From NCBI GenBank assembly GCA_905234785.1, contig CAJOIP010000003.1, positions 51,184-115,183 of the forward strand: a DNA stretch of 64,000 nt. Direction: 5' to 3'. How positions within the stretch are numbered: position 1 is the stretch's first letter; each line of letters opens with the position of its first letter. The position numbers were made by a program, and so were the translations under genes. This stretch comes from an uncultured Eggerthellaceae bacterium (GTDB lineage Bacteria > Actinomycetota > Coriobacteriia > Coriobacteriales > Eggerthellaceae). Of the stretch, positions 27,001 to 42,000 are shown one piece after another. A model generated the notes under the pieces. It was not told the origin of the DNA. It saw nothing but the letters and a program-made list of their open reading frames with translations, and ran no database searches.

Positions 27001-30000
27001 GTGAAGAAGGCCGACCGCGCCACCGAATCCACGTCGTGGACCGTGAACGCCATCGGGCGCTCGAGCAAGAACGAACTGCCCGTCGTGAAGGCGCAGCCCA
27101 AGACTGGGTACAAGTTCGACGGTTGGTACGATGCCGTTTCGGGCGAGCTCATCTGGGAGCCCGGCGATCCCGACAAGCTGCTCGACGGGCTGTACACGTT
27201 CCACGACGAAGTCGCGAACGATGGCATAACGCACGTCCTGACCATCTCGAAGCCGGCCAACGCCATGTGGCCCGATTCGATGAGCTTCCTGGCCGTGTTC
27301 TCGCGCGCCGAGTTCATCATCCGCTTCGACGGCAACGCTCCTTCCGACACGGTGGTGACGGGCGTGCCCAGCCAGATCGGTCCCGCCATATTCGGCTCGA
27401 CGGTCCGGCTCCCGGCTGCGCCGAGCATTGCGCGCGTGGGCTACACGTTCGCGGGTTGGAACACCAAGGCCGACGGCACAGGCCTGAACTACGCCGACTC
27501 CGAATCGGTCATCGTCACCGATTCCGACCCGAACAAGGGCGGCACGGACGGCATCGTCCTGTACCAGACGTCGTTCGATTCCGACAATTACGGAATCATC
27601 GTGTTGTACGCCAAGTGGGATCCCATCACCTACACGGTGTCGTTCCGGGGTGGATCCAGCAACGTGACCGGCAGCGTCGCCGACCAGGTATTCGTCTACG
27701 ACGTGCCGCAGAACCTGCGTTCGAACACCGGCCCTGGCTTCGCGCGCAACGGCTACGTGTTCGCAGGCTGGTCGAGCACGCCTGGTGGCACGAAGCTCTA
27801 CGACGGCGGCGAGTCGCTCACCAACCCGCAGAAGGCCGGCGGCAACGCGGGCGATGCCCTGGTGCTGTACGCGCTGTGGATCGAGAACCCCGATTACAAG
27901 GTCTTGCTGAGGGATTACGAGGACAACCCGGTGAACTTCCTTGTGGATAACGTCGAGGTTTACGAGGAAACAGTGGCCTACAACCAGAATCCCACGCTCG
28001 AGCTGCTCCCGAACATCCCCGAGAACTACAGCGCCACTGTCGAGGTGGACGGTCAGCCCAAGACGGTCGTGTACCGCTTCTCGCATTGGTCCTACGTGAC
28101 GACGCTCGACGATGGCTCCACCGAATTCGGCACGGCTACGCACCCGCGCGATATCACCATTCACGGCAACACCGTGTTCACGGCGGTCTACGTCGAGTCC
28201 GACTACGTGGTCGTGCGTTACGCGCCCGGCGCTCACGGCATATTTGACGAAGTGAAGGGCAACACGTACTTCGAGACGCAGACGGCAGCCTCGCTGCCCA
28301 GCTACCAGGGCCAGACCGATGCCGCCACGACGTCGAACCCGATCAACATCGGCAACCCCCTGACCGAACCCGGCTGGATATTCATCGGCTGGGTGTGGGT
28401 CGAAATAGACGACAACGTTTCCACGTGGTACACGACTGCGACGACGGGTGGCGATATTTCCGGCTCGACCATAACCATTGGCAGCGTGGATTACGTCATG
28501 AGGAGTTCGTTGCCGTCGGCCGTTCCCACGGGCGACATCACGTTCACGGCGCTGTTCACCGAAACCGAGCAGCTGCTCATCTTCCACGAGAACGGCGGCA
28601 CGATAGCTTCGGGCAAGGAATCCTTCATGGCCAACCGCAGGCTGAAGACAGGCGTCTACACGCAACTGCCCGGCGCCGATGTGATTTCCCTTGCGGGTTA
28701 CAACTTCGCCGGCTGGTCCGAAGACGCATCCGCCACGACGGCGCACTGGGCGCCGAACGCGACCATCCCGATGTACGGCGTGACCACGACGCTGTACGCC
28801 GTGTGGGAGGCTGCGAACTACGTGCTGCACTACGACACGCAGGGAGGCTCGGCCGTCCCGAACCGCACGGGTCTCACGTGGAACACCGCCCACCTGAACC
28901 AGAGCTACGACACAACCGATCCGATGGACCCGCAGTGGGTCGACATCGTTCCCACGAAGCCGGGCTATGTGTTCCGCGGCTGGTTCACCACGGCCGACGA
29001 CACCCACGGCACCGTGGGCTCGCCCGTGCTTTCCGATATGCCGTTCTCGGCCGTGTGCGCGAACTCCGATCCCGGTTCGGTGGGCACCATTTACGCCCGC
29101 TGGGCCGAAGACGTGGGCTATATCCAGTACGTGCCGGTCGTGCTCGATTTCGCGTCGGGCGAGTTCAATCCCACGACGGGCGGTTACGTCACCGTCACCG
29201 AGGAAACGAACCTGCGCGCCATCCAGGGCATCGCCACAGGCTCGGCCGCATACGAGCGCGCAGGCTACACGTTCTTGTACTGGGCTGACAAGAACAGGGA
29301 ATTCATTACCGATCAAGCGGCGTTCACGCCCGTGCTCGGCCAGTATTACAACTCCGTGACGGGCGAGTACTCGTTCTGGGATAAGCCCACTACGTACTAT
29401 GCCGTGTTCAGGGTGCACACCTACACCGTGCATTACGACCCGAACGGCGGCTCGGGCCTCATGTCCGACACGGGCTTCACCTACGACGTGCTCCAGCGCC
29501 TGCGCAAGAACGCCAACGTGAAGGTGTATCTGGAAGACGACGACAGCATCGCCCTCGAAGACCGCAAGACCGTTTCGGTCATCTTCGACCCCGATGCCGA
29601 GACGTCTGGTTGGAAGGACAACGACGAGAACACCTACGTCTACATCGTGGCGCCGAACGTGAACGGCGTGTTCACCGACCCGTTCGAAGATACCACGGGC
29701 CTGGGTGACGGGTGGACGTTCTCGCATTACGAGACAGTCGCGTACACGAGGACGGGCTACACGTTCGAGGGCTGGACGCTGAACCCCGAAGGCAGGGGCC
29801 TGCTGTACCGCGACGCCGCCGAGGTGTGGAAGCTCACCGACGAGGACGGCGGCGAGGTCACGCTGTACGCCTACTGGAAGTCGAACCTGTACAAGCTGTC
29901 GCTGAGCGGCAATGGCGGCACGCGACCGCCTGTTAGCACGTACACGTACAACGAGGCAGGCAACGAGGCTTACCTGATGGTTTCGTACGGCAGCACCGTG

Positions 30001-33000
30001 AAACTGCCTGTTGCGAACATATTCCAGCGCCCGGGCTACGTTATCGACGGCTGGGCGAAGTACCCCGAAGGCGGCAAGGCCTACGACCTGAATTATGCCT
30101 ACGAGATGCCGGCGACCGACATGACGCTGTACGCGCACTGGACGCCTATCACGTACACGATCAGCTTCTCGCCGAACAGCGACGAGGCGCTCGGCAGCAT
30201 GTCGCCCGTTACGCGCACCTACGACAACCCCGAGCAGCTGCCCCGCAACCTGTACACGCGCATGGGCTACAAGTTCCTGGGTTGGAACACGCGGGCCAAC
30301 GGCACGGGCACGACGTACGCCGATGGCCAGTCAGTGAAGAACCTGGCCACCCAGAATGGGGCCAACGTGGTGCTGTACGCCATGTGGGAAGCGAAGGCGT
30401 ACTCGGTCACGTTCATCGCCGGCGAAGGCGAAGACGGCCTGACGCACGGCGTCATAAAGGGCGCGCCGTTGAACAAGGTGTCGGGTTCGCATGTCACCTC
30501 CGCCGAAATGGCCGCGATTCCGATCAAGCCCGCCACGTCGTACAGTCTGGGCATGTGGACCTATGTCATGACGTTCGACGATGGCTCCACGGAAAGCAAG
30601 ACGGTCACCGATCCCACGACGGTGGAGATCTGGGGCAACACGGTGTTCACGGGCTGGTTCGTCGGCGGCGTGACCGTGCGTTACCTGCCCGGCCTGCATG
30701 GTGAATGGTCCGTTCCCGATCAGGCCGACTCGGGCTACCACACGGTGTTCACGGGGCAATCGGCCGGCGATTTCATTCCGGCGTACCAGGGCCCGTTCGC
30801 CACTTCCACGTCGAACCCGCTCGGCGAGGAGGAAGACGATCATGTGCGCTGGACGTTCGTCGGCTGGAGGTCTTCCGACAATAAGGTGTACCTGCTGAAG
30901 GAAATGCACACCGAAACCGTGACGGTGAAAGTCGTGGAGTACCAGGAAGTGATCGACCCCGAAACCGGCGAACCCGTGATCGACCCCGAAACCGGTCAGG
31001 CAATGACAGAGCCGGTCGAAGTGGATCAGACCAAGGACATCATCGTGGCCACGTTCTACGAGAAGGACAACCCGACAAATGAGCTGAAGACCATTCCGGC
31101 CAACGGACTCGTGTTCACGGCGCTGTGGACGCGCAACACGCGGGTGACGTTCGATCTGAAGAGCGGCTCGTGGAACACGGAATCGGCTTATGTCGATGAC
31201 CTGATCGAAGACACCGACGATATCGAAGGAGTCGCCGGCGACACGCTGACGCTGCCGGACGGAAACGACGTCTACCGCTTGGGTTGGCACCTGGACGGCT
31301 GGGGCGTGAACGACAACAACATCGTCACGTACAACCCCGGCGTCGACATTACCGTGCCCAATTCGGCCATCTCGCTGTACGCCGTGTGGAGTCAGCTGAC
31401 CTACTCGGTCGTCTACGAAGCTGGCCCCGGCGTGCACGTTCCGAGCCTGAACAACGTTACGTGGGATTCCCATCCCGTCCCCATCCAGACGGTCACCCGC
31501 CCGGGCTACGTGTTCAAGGGCTGGTTCGACGGCGAAGGCGACGACGCGCGCGAGCTTTCCACCGGCGACACCTTCGGCTCCATCGCCCAAGGGAAGGGCT
31601 ATTCCGACACCAACGTTCCCGTTCCGCTAACGCTGTATGCGCATTGGACGGGCAACGATATCGAACTGCGCTACGAAGTGGGCAAGGGCACCGGCACGGT
31701 GACGCGCGATAAGGAAACCGTGAACGAAGGCGACGGCGTGCCGCTGGGTTCCGAGGCAGTGGCTGGCACGGGCTACGTGTTCGAGGGCTGGTATACCAGG
31801 ACGGGCGAGCGCGTCGGCATCTACGCCACGTTCGTGCCCACGAAGGACCCGAACGACCTGTGGAAGGTGGGCACCACGTGGTACGCGCGCTTCAGCCCCA
31901 TCACCTACAGCATCAAGTTCGACGGCAACGGCACCGAAGAGCGCCCGACGACCGGTCCCGGATTGGCGGCGCTTCCGGCGACGTACGACGTACCCGTTTC
32001 GCTGACCGACGTGGGCACCGCGTTCGTGCGTGCGGGCTTCACGTTCGCCGGCTGGAACACCGAGGCCGACGGCTCGGGCGTCTCGTACGCCAACGCGGCC
32101 GAGGTCGTGAACCTGAGCAGCAATCTGGACGGCGAAGTGATACTGTACGCCCAGTGGGATGAAATCGGCACGCTGCTGATGTACGATCCGAATTACGACG
32201 GTCCCGGCACCATCGCTTCGCCGCCTTCTGGCAAGCTTCACCTGTATAACACCGTCGTCGAGCTGGCTAATGTCGGCGACACGACGAACATGACGCGCAC
32301 GGGCTATGTGTTCGCCGGTTGGACGACCGCCGAGAACCGCACGCGCAACGATTTGGTGCCCTATGCGGACAATCTCACGACCACCGCGTTCTACTACGAG
32401 CTAGGCGACAAGACGAACTTCCGCATGCCGAAGGTCGACACTGTGTTGTACGCGTACTGGCAGCCCATCACTTACACGGTCGTCTTCCACGGGAACGCAT
32501 GGGATACCGTGTTCACGGGCGGCACAGCACTGCCCGAGACGATCTCGGTGAAATACGACGAGCAAATCGACCTTGCGAACCGCTACACGCGCGCGGGCAA
32601 TTCCTTCCTGGGTTGGAGCCTTTCCGACGCGGAAGATGCCGAAGTGAATTACCCGGTGGCGTTGGCGTACGCATCGAACCTGACCGCGACCATCAACAAC
32701 GAGATAAACCTGTACGCCTGCTGGAAGCCCGGCACGGTGACGGTCCTGTTCGTCAGCGAGAACACGAACATGGGCACCGTGAGCGGATTGTTCAACCAAC
32801 CGGTTGCATACGGCAAATTCGCGGTGTACGGCGCAAGCGGCGCCCTCGCGACGCCCGCGAGCAACGATTACGCCCTGACGGGCTGGAAGGCGTTCTACAA
32901 TTACGAGCGCATCGACGGCAAGGTGTTCGACGACGTGGCCACGAGCGCCATCAACACGTTCCCGATTTACGGCGACACCGTGTTCGTCGCCCAGTGGGAA

Positions 33001-36000
33001 GGCCCCTACACGGTGCACTACATTCCGGGCTCCTTCGAGTACACCGACGCCGAAGAGCAGACCCACGTCATTTACTCGACGAGCTTCACGCCTAACCTGG
33101 CGGGCACCGTGTTCACGAACCAATCGCCGAACGGCAACATCCCCGCGTTCCAGAACCCGGCCACCCCCGAGCATGGGGCCATGCCTTCCAGCTGGCAGAA
33201 TCCCAGCGATGACACGTGGTATTACTTCACTGGTTGGAAGCTGCGTGGCACCGACAAGGTGTTCCGCATGGCCAACCTGTCGAGCCTCGTGTCGCTCGAC
33301 GAGTTCACGCCCGCCGAGCGCAAGGCCGGTCTGGTGTTCGAGGCCCTCTGGGGTCTGGCCGAGTACCAGATCAAGTTCGACCGTAACCAGACCGATAACA
33401 CCGGCACGATAACGGGCGAGATGCTGAACCAGGGCTTCGTGTTCGTCGATGTCGACGAGGAAGACGACAACCCGAAGCTGTGGAAGAACACGTACGTCGC
33501 GGGTAGCTGGCCTGCGGCCGTTCAGGACACCACGTGGACGGGCACGTTCCTGGGTTGGTCCACCACGGCCGATGGCGATGTCGAGTACGCCGACGAGGCG
33601 GGCTTCTTCCTGATCAAGAACTCCGCTGCGCATCAGGCGCTCATCGATGCCGACAAGTTCACGTCCGATCCCACCACGGGCCTGCCCACGCTGACGCTAT
33701 ACGCCGTGTGGGCCGCGAAGGCCGCTACGATCACGGTCGACGCCGGCATCGACGGCAACGGCACGCTGAGTCTGCTCGAAGGCAGCACGTTCGAAGACGC
33801 GTCGCGCACGTCGGGCACCGTCACGCAGGTGCGCTACCAGGCGGCGGGCGTCTACAACGCCAAACTGGCGCCTGAAGCCACCCTCGAGGCCACGCCGAAG
33901 ACGGGTTACGCGCTCGTCGGCTGGAACTACACGATCGTCGACGAAGCCGGCGATGTCGTCGTGCCGCAGACATACCTGGCCGCCGACACCTCCGGCACGG
34001 CGCTCGGATTGGAAACGATCACGCTGACCGGCCATGTGACGGCCACGGCCGTCTGGGCGCGCCTGGTCACGGTGGTCTACGACAAGGGCGAACACGGCGC
34101 GTTCCAAACGCAGACGTACACGGACCTGCCCGTCAATTCCACGCTGCCGGCGTTCAAGAAGACTGAAGGCGTGAACAACCTGCTCACGGTCGATTCGAAC
34201 GGTTTGCCGCTGGCCAGCGGTGACTGGCGCTTCGACGGTTGGCGCGCCGCCGACGGCACCGTGTACTTGGTGGGCAAGGACGGCAACGACACGTTCCTGT
34301 ACACGGGTACGACCGACAACAAGCTCACGAAGGTTCCTGCGGGCGGCCTCGTGCTGACGGCCCAATGGGTCGCGGGGCATGCGACGATCACGTACGACGG
34401 CAACGGCGGCGTCATCAGCGACACCGTGCTCAACCCGTACTACGGGGCCACGGGCGTAACCGTTACGCTGCCGAGCGGCGACGACGTCACCCGCCCGGGC
34501 TACGAGCTCGACGGCTGGTCGCTTACCGCCACCGGCGCCGTGAAATACGGGCCGAGCGCGGTCATCAACATGCCCACGTCCGACACGACGCTGTACGCGC
34601 ACTGGAACGCGGCCATCGTGAAGATCGAGTTCATTGTCGAGGTGACCACCGTCGAGGCCACGACGCCTTACCAGGAGTCGTTCGGATACCTTTCCAGCAC
34701 CGACAACAACAACGGCGATATCGATTGGACCTTCGAAACCATCACCGAGCCCGTGAGTGGCAACACGGCTTCGCGCGCCATCAAGGCCACGTACTACGTG
34801 AACGCCATCACCGGCCAGGTGTACACGAAGGTCGCAAATGTCGATACGGCCACAGGCCAGACCGTGCCCTATGTGATGACGGCGAATCCGTTCACTGGGT
34901 ATCGCCTGGTCAAGTGGGTCGACGAATCGGGCGCGGAAGTCTCCACCTCGAAGGCCTTCACCGTGCCGCGTTCCGTTTCCGACAGCCAATACCATGCCGC
35001 CAAGTACACGGCCGTGTTCGAGGAAGACGAGGCCGTGACGATCGTCTACCAGGTCGAGAACGGCACCACCGCGCATATCTCGATCGGGTCTGAATCCGTG
35101 ATGCCGGTGCATGGCACGCCGCAGGGCAGCAAGGGCACGGCCGAAACGGGCTACGAGATCGACCTGAGCGCCGCAGACGGCGGTGGCTGGTACTACTACG
35201 ACGAAGATGACGAGGAATGGAAGCGCGTCGATGCCAGCTGGGTCACGTACACGATGGAACCGGGCAGCTCGACGAAGGCCTCAGCGGCCAAGATCACGCC
35301 GAAGGTCGGCGCAAGCGGCATCTTCGAGCCGGCAACGTACGAGTTCCGCGTCGTGCCCAAGACCACGCCTTTCACGATCGTGCACCTCTTCCAGAGCCTC
35401 GACGGCACGTTCACGGCAGACGACCCCGACAACCTGGGCAACGCCACGCGCGGCCTCGCGGGCCCGACGGGCGCCAAGATCGAGATCGTCCAGGTGACCG
35501 AGAAGCAATATGACGAGCAACTGCATGAAGACATCGACGTTGTGATCGGCTACAAGTTGAAGATAGCCAACACGGATCAGAGCGGCTTGTTCGTGTACAG
35601 CCTCGACGACCCCTACGGCGTGGGCGATGCCAAGGACAAGGACACGACGTACAAGTTCGATTACAACATGTCCATCACGTCGGGATCCATCGATCCCAGC
35701 GGCACGACGAAGCTCACGCTGTACTACCTGAACCGCGCCTTCCAGAAGGTGACGATCGTCTACAAGGCAGAGCAGGGCGGCAACGGCGAGGTCATGGGTT
35801 ACGTGAACAATGTGGCGAGCGTTTCCGAAATCGTCGATTTCGTCACGTCGCCTGCCACGGTTGGCGCCACGCCCAAGCCCGCTCCCGGCTACAAGTTCGA
35901 TGGCTGGTTCGAACTCGATACCGAAACCGGCAACCTCGGCAGCATCCCCGGCGCGAGCACCTCCGCGAACGTCAACTGGATTCCGAGCCTGCCCGAATCG

Positions 36001-39000
36001 GGCTGGATGTCGGTCGACACTCCGGCGCCGAAGACCGTGACGTTTGTCGCCCGCTTCTCGCAGAAGGCTGAAGTCACCATCCGCTACGTGGCTGGCGAAG
36101 GCGGCACGGTCTCGAAGGACAGCGAGACGGTTAATCCGGCGACTGGTTACCTGTACGGCGTGAAGCCGGACACGAGCCTGAGCGGCGCTTCCGCCACGGC
36201 CTCTGCCGGTTACCAGTTCATCCGCTGGGATTACGAATACACCGACGACGAAAATGCCACGCACACGGGCATCGCCAAGAACCCCGATGGCTCGCAGGCG
36301 GGGTCCACGTTCACGCCGGCTCCCATGAACGGCGAGTACGTCAACATCACCTACACGGCCGTGTTCGGCGCGCAGAAGGTACACTACTCCATCGAGCACT
36401 ATCGCGTCATCAACGGCAAGATTCAGACGACTCCCGCCCATGTCGACTGGAACGACGAGCTCATGGCGTTTGCGGGCACGGTCGTGACTATTGACCCGGC
36501 CGAATGGGCCATCGACGTGTCGCGTCCCCTCACGTGGGCTGAGGGCGAAGACTGGTACGGTTACACGTTCGCGCTGGGCTACACCACTCAGAAGCTGACC
36601 GACATCGTGGAAGGCGATGGGTCGACGAAGCTGCGCCTGCTGTACACGGCTGACGAAAACGTGCGTTACACGCTCGAGCGTTGGGTCAAGAAGGGCGACG
36701 GCACGGTCGAGCGCATCTACTCGCACGAGTTCTCCGGCACGACGGGCGAGCTCGTGAACCAGTCGACCGAGGTCACGATCGACGATGAAACCATGACGCT
36801 GGCCCCCATCGCCGTTCCCGGCTACAAGCTGGTCGATTACATCGAATACCAGCAGCCGACATATGACGAGTACGACCAACCCGTCCTCGATGAGAACGAT
36901 GAACCGGTCATGGAGACCGTGCGGCTCGATACTGTGCTTTCGGGCAATATCAAGGGCAACGGCTCGCTCGTGCTGCGCCACGTGTACGAGGCACGCACCG
37001 TTACCTACACCATCAACTACTGGAAGATCCCAGGCCAGTACTACGACGCCCCCACGCCGGACCATCGCGAGCAGGCGCTCGAATCGAAGACGCTGATGGC
37101 GCCGGTCGGGTCGTCCGTCACGGCCGCCATTCCCGAAGTGGAGGGCTACGAGTTCGTGGCGCCTGGCACGTCCGACGACTATCCGTCCGTCATCACCGAC
37201 ATCGTCAGCGTCGACGAGGACAACAATCCCGCCACCGTGCTGAACCTGTACTACCGCGCGCTCGGCGTGTACAAGGTGTACCTCGACGCGTCGTGGAAGT
37301 TCAACGACGGCAGCGAGGTCGATGGCTGGAAGGCTGGCTACGATTACCTGTACGGTTCCGAGGCGAACTACTACACCGATTCGCGCATCACGCTTCCCGC
37401 CCTGAAGTACATGAGCAACCCGGGTTACAAGTTCCAGGGTTGGAGCACCGAGCAGTACGAGACCGAGGAATCCGATGCCGTGTACTTCGCCGACCAGACG
37501 CTCGTCGTGTTCAAGGGTTACGAGGGCGACATCGACGGTTGCAAGGTGCTCAGCTCGTTCACGCGCGAAAGCGAAAACGATCCGTGGGAGATCACGCTGT
37601 ACGCCGTGTGGACCGCCGAGGATGTTGCGTACACGGTGCTGCGCTACCAGAAGAACGGCGACGGCTCGGTGACGAAGCTCGATTCCGCCACGTTCAGCGC
37701 CAAGGTCGATAGCACCATCTCGCTGGCCGATTATCAGAGCGACCCGCAGGTCGCCGTGCCGCATGGCTACCACCTGGGCAACGACGGCGACACGGTGAAT
37801 TACCCGGCCACGAGCCAGACCGTCGTGACCATGGAAAGCGGCGGCACTGTGAGCGGCAACGGCAAGACGCAGTTCAAGCTCATCTACTTCCCGAACGAGT
37901 ACTCGTACAAGGTCAGCTATCACACGGTGCTGCCGGACGGCACCGACACCGTGTTCTACACGTTCACGGCCGCGGGCGAAAGCGGCGACCACGCAGTGCA
38001 GCCGACCGGCACGAAGGTGCGGGCCGACGCCGCCTTGCGCGATTTGCCCGATGAGGCCACGGCCACCTACAACGGAAAGACGTACACGTTCAGCAAGGAT
38101 ACGGGCAAGGCCACGCTCACGCTCGGCGAAGGCGAGCAGGCCGAAGGCGCCCCCGAGGAGCTGACGCTGAGCCAGATGCGCGACGTGGCGTGGTACGGCA
38201 AGGGCCGCATCTACTTCATGCGTCCCGCCGAAGGCGAAGTGGCGACGTATTGGGGCACGGAATACGACCTGTACGGCTACACGTACGACGCGTTCGACCT
38301 GACGTTCAGCACCGGCGGCGAGACGTTCACCACCGTGCGCGAGGGCACGGTTGGCGCCGATGCGAACGATATCCCGACCCTGGAGCTCAACGTGTACTAC
38401 CAGCCGGTCGTCTACGAGGTGCTCTACGAGATCGGCCAGTACGGCACCTGGGCTTCCGACGAGAAGAACACGTCGGGCGATAAGCAGCGCGGCACGAGCG
38501 TGACCTTGCCGGCCACGGCCGACGGCTCGCGCACGGGTTACACGCTCATCGGCTGGACCACCAGCAACACGGTGGTCGCCGGCGGCAAGACCGTGTACGT
38601 GAACATCGCGGCGGGCCAAGACGCGCTGAACGCCTACGCGCAGCTGCTCGAGGACAACGAGGACGCCACCGACGCAACGCGCACGCTGTGGGTCGTGTAC
38701 GAGCCTTCGTACGACGGCACGAACGTGACGTACACCGCGCACGACCAGTCGTTCACCATGCCCGACCACGAAGTGACGCTGTATGCCGTGTGGTATCCGC
38801 AGCGCATCGCGTACAAGGTGCAGTACCATACGGTCGACGTCAACGGCGCGAGCAGCCCGTACCAGGTGAACGGCAACGACGAGAACACGTATTACAGCTG
38901 GACGGGCATGGACGTGCGCGCCGATGCAACCGTGGGCGAACTGCCCAACGGGGCCGAGGTCGTCGTCGACGGCAAGACGTTCGTCTACAACTCGACGAGC

Positions 39001-42000
39001 AAGACCGCCACGTACACGCCCGAAGGCGAAGACCCGACGATCGAAACCATCGCCACGGCCGACCTGGCCCAGTACGTGTGGACGTACGACGGCATGGTCT
39101 ACCACATCCGCCCGACCGAGCGCGAAGGCGCCCTGATCGGCTCGGAATACAAGGGCGACCGCGCGAAGTTCACGGTGAACAACCACGAGTACTCGTCCGA
39201 TGCGTCGCTGGTGAACCTGCAGACGGGTGCCACGAAGACGCTGACCGTGTACTACGCGCCGCTCATTCACACTCTGTCGTACATGGTGGGCGACGGCACG
39301 TGGGTCAGCAACGCCACGGCTTCGCCCAACGTGCAGACCGGCACTTCGGTGACGCTGGCTGCGAAGGAATCCGCCGTGCGCAAGGGCTACACGCTTGTCG
39401 GTTGGACCACCAGTTCCACGGGCACTGCCAATGGCAAGACGATCGACGTGAACAGCGCCGTCGGCCAGCAGGCGCTCGATATTTACACGGCGCTCGCGAC
39501 TGCTAACACGCCCGAGGCGCTGGCGCTGTCGGGCAACGACAAGACGTTCTGGGCTGTGGCGACCACGGCCGACAATGGCGTGGCCGGTAACTACACCGAC
39601 GTCGTCGCCTCGTTCACCATGCCCGATGCGAACGTGCCGCTGTACGCCGTGTGGTATCCGAACAAGATGACCTACACGGTGAACTACTACAAGGTGGCCA
39701 CCGATGGCACCCGCGGCACCGCGTTCCAGACGCACACGAGCCAGACGTCGAACGTCGACATAACCGTGAAGGCCGACGTCGTGCTCTCCGATGGCGAGAC
39801 GATTTTGGGCGTGCAGCCCTATGGCTACATCTATTACGAGCTGCCGAACACCAATCTCGTCGGTTGGGCCTACCGCGGCGACGACGTGACCATTTCCGTG
39901 AACGGCAGCGACTGGACATCCCATTCGGTTATGCAGCTCGCGCCGATCGCGACCACCACGCACAACGATTCGACCGGCGAAGACGAGACCACCTACACGT
40001 ACGAGGCGACCCTCGACGTCTACTTCGAGCCGGTCATCCACACGCTGTCGTACAACTGGAGCGCCGGCGCATGGACGAGCGCGGCGGTTGCGAGCGCGCA
40101 GCGCGTGCAGTACAGCACGACTCCCAGCTTGGCCGTGAACGATCCCGACGGAACGGGCACGACGGGCCAGATGTATCGTCTCGGCTACACGCTCGTGGGC
40201 TGGACAAAGAACCCGACTTTAACGCTCACGTACAACGGCGAGAGCACGGAAGTGCTGGTGAGCGGCGCCGAGGGCAAGCAAGCCATCATGGCCTACGAGG
40301 CGCTCGTGGCTGCGAATTCGGTCGCGGCGCTTGCCGAGCCGAATGCCGAGCGCACGTTCTGGTCGCTTTTGTCCACTTCTGACGGCCTGAGCTATTTGCC
40401 GGACGTTGCGACGTTCACCATGCCCGACAAAGACATGACGCTGTACGCCGTCTGGTACCCGAACCAGGTGACCTACACGGTGAACTACTACAAGGTCAAT
40501 ACGTCGGGTGTCGCCGACGCAACGCCCGTCAAGACGTACGCGAACCAGACGTCGAACGTGGGCATCACCGTGAAGGCCGACGCGCTGGCAGCCGATGGCA
40601 CGGCGCCCGACGGCTACGTGTACCACTTGCGCAGCACCGATGCGGAAATCGCCGGCTGGGAATACCTGGGCGATAGCCGCACGTTGCCCGGCACCAGCCT
40701 CGTGTCGCGCGCCATCGTGAAGCTCGCGCCGGTTGCGACCACCACGCACAACGATTCGACCGACGAAGACGAAACCACCTATTCGTACGTGGACACCCTG
40801 AACGTGTACTTTGCGCCGGTCGTGCGCACGATCTCGTACAGCGTGGGCTCGGGCAAGTGGACCGACCCCAACACGACCTACACGCCGGCGGTGCAGTACA
40901 CGGTCGAGTACACGCTCGCCACGAACGATCCCGACAAGCCGAGCGCCAATTCCGGGCTCGTGAGCCGCTCGGGTTACACGCTCATCGGCTGGACCACCGT
41001 GCGCAACCACGACTTTGGCGTCAGCGGTGCGACCGACGTGGTGACCACCAACACGGCTTCAGGCCAGCGCGCTCTGGACATGTACAACTGGCTCGTCGAG
41101 ACGAACACGACTGCAGCGCTTGCCGAGCCGAATGCCGAGCGCACGTTCTGGCGCATCCTGAACACGAGCAACGAGGGCCGCAGCTACGTGAAGGACGTCA
41201 CGCCGTTCATCATGCCCGCCGAAAGCGTGACGCTGTACGCCGTGTGGTATCCCGACATGATCTCCTACACCGTGCAGTACAGCACCGTGAACGAAAACGC
41301 TCAGAAGCTTCCCTACAAGCTGAGCGAATCCGACGAAAGCGCCGTGTACCCGTTCGAGGCGCCGGCCGGCTTCACCGTGCGCGCCGACGCCGTGCGCTCC
41401 GACATTCCCAATGGCGCGACGACGGTCATCGACAACAAAACCTACGTCTACGACAAGACAAATGGCACGGCGACGTATACCGATCCCGCCAATTCCGAAA
41501 ACAACATAACCGTGACCATTTCCGATGTCGCCGATTACGTGTGGCGCAGCAAGGGCGATGCGACAAGTCCGAATGGCATCATCTTCCACGTGCGCCCGAC
41601 TGAAAACGTGGGTCGCCTGGCCGGCTACGGCTATGCCGGCAGCGGCGAGGAGTTCGTAGTGGGTGAAGAGCCGAACGAGCAGACGTTCTCGTCGAAGGGC
41701 GTGAAGGTGCTCGATGCCGGCACCATGGAACTCGATGTCGTGTACAAGCCGCTCATCTACGCGCTGTCCTACAGCACGGGCGCCGGCAACTGGGATGCCA
41801 CCAAGGGCATTGCTTACACGTCGACCAAGCAGGCCGCCACCGTGGTGGAGCTGCCCGCCAGCCAGGACATAACGGCTAACGTCGAACAGGGCCTGCCGAC
41901 CCGCGTCGCCGCCGCAACGCGCGCAAGCTACGTGGTCATCGGCTGGACCACCGTTGCCTACTACCTCATCGGCGCCGACGGCACCATCTCGTTCACCACC

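Noticed and set aside
32530..32544. LPETI as a sortase signal
   Set aside because: It lies in the middle of a B-repeat, more than 9,000 residues from the C-terminus, with no hydrophobic segment after it.
35281..40041. Other long minus-strand frames (for example 1153-4269, 17743-21096, 26014-30138, 35281-40041, 54562-58206)
   Set aside because: Same explanation: shadows of a high-GC3 gene, with low-complexity translations and no ribosome binding sites or conserved motifs.
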